NCBI GenBank assembly: GCA_022419385.1
Contig: JAJUBI010000007.1
Location: forward strand, 1,583,768-1,647,767
DNA: 64,000 bases
Direction: 5' to 3'
From: Paraconiothyrium sp. Pb-2020
Lineage: Eukaryota; Ascomycota; Dothideomycetes; Pleosporales; Didymosphaeriaceae
The notes beneath the pieces are model-generated. The model searched no databases. It was not told the DNA's origin and worked only from the letters and a program-made list of their open reading frames with translations. This document shows positions 58,799 through 64,000 of the stretch, piece after piece (within the stretch, counting starts at the first letter, position 1; each line of letters begins with the position of its first letter). The translations under genes and the position numbers were made by a program.

Positions 58799-60343
58799 CT
58801 ATGTTTGTTTCTCTAATTCTACCATACTCCACGACGATGATGTCGAGAGGGGCGGCATCATCGATTTCAAAGAGACAATCTCCCAATCAATCTCCCTGAT
58901 GTCGTCGGGAATATGCTCGCCAACATCTCTATCTTCGTTATCATTCTTCTTTTCCACCGCGTTACAAGCCTTGACGTCATCATACAGCGCCTTGTAACCA
59001 TCAAAAAGATTCTTGAGCCCCTGTTGAAGTTTGTGCATCTCGCAATACACCTCACACACCCTGTCATAAACCTCCCTCGTCTCCTGGTCGCGTCCTAGCC
59101 CACCCAGGGAGATTTCTTTGCGCACCTTCATCGTCTCTTCATGCGCGCTGTCCACAATTGTTTGCATGTCCGCGACCTCAACGTGCATATCCGCAACGTC
59201 CTCGTACATCCCATTGACCTCTTCCCGCACCGCTCCGACATCTCCTTCACCCTCGCAAGAAGAGACGATGAACTCTTCCAAAGTATAGGGCTGGGAGCGG
59301 TCCTCGGGGCTCCACCGTCCGCATAGGGCATAAGACTCGCAGTAACATTTCCGGTGGAAGGTAGAGTGCGAGGCCCATGAGCTGAGTTCAAAGCACCCAC
59401 TTAGATTGCGGTGCCAGTACCACTCGTACTCATCGAAGAAGTAGTAGCCGTATAGGGGTGGTGGGAACTTGTCGCCTTTACGTCGCCATGAAGGTCGGAC
59501 GATGCGTTGAAGTCGCGCGTGGCCATCGATGTCGGAGGGCGTTGTGGGGAGTGTAGTCTTAAGCGTGCTCTTGTCTTCTACCGTAGTTGCGGTCAAGTTT
59601 TGACCTTCTGTAGTTGCAGATAGCGGCGTCGGCGTGGAAGCAGCCGAAGCCTTTAACTTCGCCCTCAGCCTATCCTCCTTCACCTGCCGCATCTCATTGA
59701 TCCGCCTCTGGCCCCACTTCGAGAACGTCTCTCCAATCTCTTGAAAAGATTCCGACCCAGCGACGGCTTCCCACGTTGCTCCTTGTTGCAAACACCATTC
59801 GCTCCAGTTGCCGCCTTCCCACTCTCTGTATGTAATGTCGTCGATCCACTCATCGTCACGCCGTAAGTCTATGCGGCCATACATCGTGACCATCTCATAC
59901 TTGTACTGTAGAAACGTGAGATGCGCATCGTTCTTCCGCCCTAGTGCCTTCGCCCAGGCGCGTTTGTTGCGGTTGGAGCGCCGCTTGTGGCTGTGGTGGT
60001 TGTGTACGGGTATCAATCGCTGTGCTTCGGCGTAGGCTTCATAAGGAGTGAATTTAGAGACAGGTGCGCTTGAGGGATCAGCGGGAAGGGAGGCTTGGAA
60101 CTGGTGTTCGCAGGCGCCGTACGTAGATCCGTATAGCGGACATGTGCGCGATGCACACGAGGGTAGGTAGTCGGATCGCTGCTTCGAATGGGTAGGAAGG
60201 TCCGCCGGCGAGAGGGATCGGAATCTGTTGTAGCGTTTGAGATGCTTTCGGACGCGCCGTTGCGCGTGTGATTCTGAGCGGAGATCTGCGAACGTATGTG
60301 GGGAGCGACAGTCGGAATGAGTTATGGGCTCTGCTGAGGCCAT
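58799..60343 (-). CDS. Uncharacterised protein with C-terminal coiled coil
   Basis: A single exon from an ATG encodes 514 residues. I do not recognise a domain. The N-terminal third is basic (HAQRRVRKHLKRYNRFRS, HKRRSNRNKRAWAK). A Trp-rich region (YREWEGGNWSEWCLQQGATWEAV) follows. After a Thr/Ser linker there is an aromatic and cysteine-rich block (YGYYFFDEYEWYWHRNLSGCFELSSW, then CYCESYALCGRW). The last 140 residues are predicted by eye to form a coiled coil (heptad-like VREEVNGMYEDVADMHVEVADMQTIV and YDRVCEVYCEMHKLQQGLKNLF). There is no signal peptide or membrane helix. The long intact frame and the low-stop coding pattern support a real gene. The function is unknown. Confidence 0.75.
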   Translation of the reverse strand: MASAEPITHSDCRSPHTFADLRSESHAQRRVRKHLKRYNRFRSLSPADLPTHSKQRSDYLPSCASRTCPLYGSTYGACEHQFQASLPADPSSAPVSKFTPYEAYAEAQRLIPVHNHHSHKRRSNRNKRAWAKALGRKNDAHLTFLQYKYEMVTMYGRIDLRRDDEWIDDITYREWEGGNWSEWCLQQGATWEAVAGSESFQEIGETFSKWGQRRINEMRQVKEDRLRAKLKASAASTPTPLSATTEGQNLTATTVEDKSTLKTTLPTTPSDIDGHARLQRIVRPSWRRKGDKFPPPLYGYYFFDEYEWYWHRNLSGCFELSSWASHSTFHRKCYCESYALCGRWSPEDRSQPYTLEEFIVSSCEGEGDVGAVREEVNGMYEDVADMHVEVADMQTIVDSAHEETMKVRKEISLGGLGRDQETREVYDRVCEVYCEMHKLQQGLKNLFDGYKALYDDVKACNAVEKKNDNEDRDVGEHIPDDIREIDWEIVSLKSMMPPLSTSSSWSMVELEKQT

Positions 60344-60967
60344 GGTGTTTCACAGAGTGGTTTCGAATGAATTATCAGACGGTTTGTAGTTTACTCAGTT
60401 AAGAGGACTACAATTCTGAACAATATGTAAGCGGATAATTGGATATGTTAGTACAGCAGCGAGGCTGCGGTCGGTAATTGTATGATTTTTCAACATAACT
60501 ACAGCGCTATGTTGTGCAGAATAGGGCGCAACTGGCCACAGTACGGTTAGCACAACGCTTTTCGCAGCATGGCACGGAGGGCGCAATCATGGCGGGCCTG
60601 AACAAGGGCGGAGGCGGAGTATGCGTCTTGAAGGTTGGTCGATGTTCATCGTGGCGGTGCACGTGGCTTGTGCAACACCGGCATTAATAACGGAGATAAA
60701 GTCAACTACGCACTGCGATGCTTGAGAACTGCCGACGACTCCCGCCGCTGCTTCGAGCTCCGCGGCTGTAGAAGTGTGTGGTTCGCTGGGGATACTTCAC
60801 GACCCCACCATAGCTCTCCGCCAGTTCTTCCTTCTTGGGCTGGTGCGTGGCGTGGAAGAGCATCCCGAGGTATAGGTACATCAAAGGTAGGACACAGTTA
60901 GTGTCTCGTAAGTTTCCTCTCGAATACCCGAAAGGTACTTTCTCACTCCTTCACTTTCACCTCCATC
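60344..60967. promoter_or_regulatory. Divergent promoter region
   Basis: These 624 bp lie between the divergent starts of the coiled-coil gene and the aldehyde dehydrogenase gene. I recognise no specific site. Confidence 0.4.
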
Positions 60968-62395
60968 ATGTCTTCAGACCCATCTTACACCGTTCCGCTC
61001 TGGATAGACGGCGAAGCGCTCCCCACAGGTTCACTCACCACCTTCCCCGTAATCCAATCCACAACGGGAAACACTGTACATCACGCCGCATCAGCAACGA
61101 CGAAAGAAGCGCTCCGCGCCGTCGAATCATCCAAAGCAGCTTTCAAATCATGGCGCAATGCCAACCATGTCACACGCCGTGAGCTCATCCTCAAAGTAGC
61201 CGCCTACTATGAGCAACACGCCGACCTCTTCATCAAGACACAAATCTCCGAGACATCGTGCGATGAAGCCTGGGCTAAGCAGAACCTTGACCTAGCATGC
61301 CGGTATCTGAGGGAAATAGCTGCGGTGATAAGTAGTGTCAATGGCACGATCCCGCAGTTGGAGAAGCCCGGTGCTATGGGTTTCGTGTTCAAGGAGCCTG
61401 TGGGACCGGTGCTATGCATTGCGCCATGGAACGCGGCGCTCATTCTTGCGACGAGGGGTGTTGCGAGCGCTATCGCTGCGGGATGTACGGTTGTTTTCAA
61501 AGCCAGCGAGCTAAGCCCGAAGACGCACCGCTTGATCACAAAGGCATTCGTTGAGGCTGGTGTGCCGAAAGGTGTATTGAATCAAATACAAACAAGAAGA
61601 GAGGAAGCAGCATTGGTGACGGAGGCTATCATCGCTCACGAGGCGATCCGGAAAATAGAGTTCATCGGAAGTGCTGCAGTGGGGAGGGTCATTGGACAGG
61701 TAGCAGCAAAGTACTTGAAGCCGGTGTTGATGGAGCTAGGAGGGAAAGGCCCGGCGGTCGTGTTAGATGACGCAGACCTAGAAGAAGCTGCGAAGCTCGC
61801 TGCTATCGGAGCTGTCATTAATCATGGCCAGATTTGCTTCTCGACAGAGCGCATCATCGTACATGAAGCTGTGGCAGAGGAATTCCAGAAGCTGCTCGTC
61901 AAAGCAATGGATAGCGCTGGTAGCCACGCAGGCTCCGCGGTCAGCTCAGGCATCGGTAGGCACGCAAATGATATTCTCCGCGACGTTCAGAGTTCAGGGG
62001 AAAGCTTCCTTCTGGGTGGTCCTTCGGACTCGGATATTAAACTCCGCCCGACCATCGTCCTCAATCCTTCCAGATCCCGCATCGTTGATGAAGAGACATT
62101 CGGTCCCTCCGTCTCGCTGTATGCGGTCTCCTCCGATGAAGCTGCTATCGACCTCGCCAATCGCTCGGCCTACGGTCTTAACGCCACCATATGGTCGACC
62201 AACATGGAACGTGCTTTAAAGATGTCGCGGCAATTGGAGTTCGGGCAGGTACATATCAACAGTATCAGCGTATACACCAGTCCGACAGCGAGTCAAGGCG
62301 GAGTTAAGGGATCTGGGTTTGGTCGACAAAACGGAAAGTGGGGGATAGAAGAGTTTCTGCTAGACAAGTTCGTGAGCTGGCACGGAAAGGTGTGA
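60968..62395 (+). CDS. NAD(P)-dependent aldehyde dehydrogenase
   Basis: This intronless gene encodes 475 residues from an ATG preceded by a C/T-rich leader. The fold is complete: PVGPVLCIAPWNAAL (cofactor binding), FKASELSPKTHRLI, FIGSAAVGRVIGQ, the catalytic glutamate in LMELGGKGPAVV (E256) and the catalytic cysteine in NHGQICFSTERI (C290), followed by EETFGPSVSLYAV and GGVKGSGFGRQNGKWGIEEF. The spacing of 34 residues between E and C is normal. The sequence resembles the salicylaldehyde/vanillin dehydrogenase group, which oxidises aromatic aldehydes to acids, but the substrate is inferred. No targeting signal is seen, so it is probably cytosolic. It converges with the next gene, with only 130 bp between the stop codons. 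Confidence 0.93.
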   Translation: MSSDPSYTVPLWIDGEALPTGSLTTFPVIQSTTGNTVHHAASATTKEALRAVESSKAAFKSWRNANHVTRRELILKVAAYYEQHADLFIKTQISETSCDEAWAKQNLDLACRYLREIAAVISSVNGTIPQLEKPGAMGFVFKEPVGPVLCIAPWNAALILATRGVASAIAAGCTVVFKASELSPKTHRLITKAFVEAGVPKGVLNQIQTRREEAALVTEAIIAHEAIRKIEFIGSAAVGRVIGQVAAKYLKPVLMELGGKGPAVVLDDADLEEAAKLAAIGAVINHGQICFSTERIIVHEAVAEEFQKLLVKAMDSAGSHAGSAVSSGIGRHANDILRDVQSSGESFLLGGPSDSDIKLRPTIVLNPSRSRIVDEETFGPSVSLYAVSSDEAAIDLANRSAYGLNATIWSTNMERALKMSRQLEFGQVHINSISVYTSPTASQGGVKGSGFGRQNGKWGIEEFLLDKFVSWHGKV

Positions 62396-62525
62396 TCAGA
62401 TTTTGAAAACAAGAGAATTATCAGAAACTAGTCTGCTTTGCTTGCATGCTTGAGGTATCCATCTCTGGTCAATGTCTCCGTCGCTTAGTGCCCCGTCAAT
62501 ATGGACAATCCCCTTCGCTGCCGCC

Positions 62526-63634
62526 CTACGAGATATCTTCCATGCCCACATCAATGCACTCTGGCTGAGCGGTCTGTTGGGTACCAAGGATCATGGCTAC
62601 AGCAGCCTTTGGGTCCATCCACGGTACGGCGTCCAGCTTCTTGCTTGGAGTCACGACCTCGATGTCTTTTCCCAATGCTTGGACCTCCTGCAGCACTAGG
62701 TGGTCCGGAGTTAGGTATGCTGGAAGCTGCGAGATATCAGCGATATTCCATAGCACCATATTCGGGGAACTTACGTCTTCGTTCATGCCGAGGGCCGCCA
62801 TGATGTCGCAAATGTCATTGTCCCAGCCCAGCGACCTTGTCTGGTCCTCCTTTTCCCCCTTTTCCATGTCCTCAGCCTGCTTCTGCCAGGCTCCCATCCA
62901 CTGAACTGCCCACGCAGCGGCGCTGTTACAGTAGAGTGTGTAGTTGTGTCGACGAGCTTCACTGACGAAGCAGTTGGTTTTGATGGGTTCTGCGGGATAC
63001 TCTTCCTCGAGTTCCTGAACTTTCCTCATGATGCGGTTCATGTCCTTGTTGGAGAAGGTGATGAGATCGAACTTGCTTGTGTACCAGTGCTTCAGGAAGA
63101 CTTCCTGCTCTTCAGTATCGATATCTCGCAGATTGGCGTTGATGAAAGCTTCTATAAATAGCTGGACGAACAAACCCGTCTCATCGTACCTCCTCCCTTC
63201 TGCCGCCACTAGGCTGGCGACAAGGAAGTTTGCCATGACCTGGTGATGGTGACGGGAGAACGAATGCTTTCGGTCAAGATTCCAGTACCATATTGCGCGG
63301 GTGATGTCAAAATTATCCTCAAGCTTGCAGCCGGAAAAGCCGTTGCTAGCAAGATAGCCGAAGTTTTCAAAGAGAAAGAAGAGGCCGACTGAACGAGGAA
63401 TTTGATCGGGATAGCAAGCCCTGGTCCGCATGTATATGTCGTCAATTCTACACGTAGTAAGTAAATATGGACATGACTTGCTGCGGCTACTAACGTGGGC
63501 TTGCATTCGGCGTAAAACGTGCACTTGTGGATTATGGCCAGCTTTTTCACGAGCATCGCACAGAGCTTCTGGTGAAGCTGTACCGCTTCTTCATGCGTGA
63601 GAATCATCTCGGGCTCTCCGTGGGATAGCGACAT
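62526..63634 (-). CDS. Uncharacterised fungal protein with a DITRAI-type core, paralogue of the gene at 9670-11328
   Basis: Exons 63634-63495 and 63447-62526 are joined over a 47-nt intron, giving 353 residues. The start is the ATG of MSLSHGEPEMIL, since upstream in-frame codons are not ATG. The spliced join gives ECKPTIDDIYMRTRACYPDQIP. The core contains DNFDITRAIWYWNLDRKHSFSR, a helical region, FLKHWYTSKFDLITF and a charged helix NRIMRKVQELEEEYP. The same motif order occurs in the longer protein at 9670-11328. A cysteine/tryptophan segment (RRHNYTLYCNSAAAWAVQWMGAW) and an acidic C-terminus follow. There is no signal peptide or membrane helix. The function is unknown, and this may be a lineage-specific family. 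Confidence 0.8.
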
Positions 63635-64000
63635 ATTGTCGAGAGGCGACAATGTGCGAGGATGTGGAGATGGCGAGGCGATGGGAGACAAGTGAGAAAG
63701 GAAGGTGCGATTCGACTGACCACCAGAGTGCGGTGTGCTTAAATAAGCGGCGTGGTAGCGAGGTGAAAGGTGAAGCCGTGCGATGCGCAGGTCGTGAGTC
63801 GGAAACGAGGCCTACGAGAAAGGAAAGAAGGGGTTGCTGTGGCGACGAACAGCTTGTTAGACGTGATCGTAAAGGTAATATGACGAGCGAAATAAGGCGA
63901 GAAAGAAGATGTTTGTAAGGACTGTGATAGTTTCGAGAATCGATAGGGGTTGTGGGCGTTTGCCATGCTCAAATGGCCGCCGTGACTGCTGCCTTGCGCC
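63635..64000. other. Window end, upstream flank
   Basis: This is the promoter side of the last gene. A short open frame on the plus strand (63652-63918) has no domain and is not supported. Confidence 0.45.

Overview
The window looks like a contig from a filamentous ascomycete, most probably a Dothideomycete (class is an inference). Genes lie on both strands without operons. Most are split by short spliceosomal introns of about 45 to 100 nt with GTRNGT donors, CTRAY branch sites and YAG acceptors. The families are typical of Pezizomycotina: a BAS2-like secreted cysteine-rich protein, two PTH11/rhodopsin-fold membrane proteins, a Zn2Cys6 regulator, three MFS transporters, a P450, a GMC oxidoreductase and the fungal GT2 needed for hyphal growth. 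I call 23 protein-coding genes. By eye I found no tRNA, rRNA, CRISPR array or intact transposon.

Layout. From 1 to 11.3 kb there is a secreted effector-like protein, a CCCH zinc-finger protein (minus), a PTH11-like gene with two apparent frameshifts, and an uncharacterised protein (minus) that has a paralogue at the far right end. From 12.0 to 17.1 kb a Zn2Cys6 factor and a 14-TM-type MFS efflux pump stand head to head, with CCG/CGG everted repeats between them. From 18.5 to 23.5 kb there is a Par32/DUF3602 GRGGAGN-repeat protein, the dynactin subunit ARP1 and a TDP2-like phosphodiesterase.

From 24.3 to 37.1 kb is the accessory-looking part: a P450 converging on a 12-TM-type MFS transporter, 4.2 kb with almost no coding signal, a secreted GMC oxidoreductase and a second PTH11-like gene. 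No polyketide or non-ribosomal peptide backbone enzyme is present, so this is not a complete metabolite cluster.

From 37.5 to 64 kb the content is mainly housekeeping: a P-loop ATPase with a GC-AG intron, an FHA-domain protein divergent from the largest subunit of RNA polymerase III, a sugar transporter with a long C-terminal tail, mitochondrial GUF1, the spindle checkpoint protein MAD2, the GT2 enzyme, a coiled-coil protein of unknown function, an aldehyde dehydrogenase and the second member of the unknown paralogue pair.

No clearly new multi-gene system stands out. The best leads are the unknown paralogue pair, the regulator/efflux pair with its candidate operators, the transporter with the unusual tail, and the frameshifted PTH11-like gene. 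All exon boundaries were worked out by hand from frame, splice consensus and family conservation. No similarity search was run.
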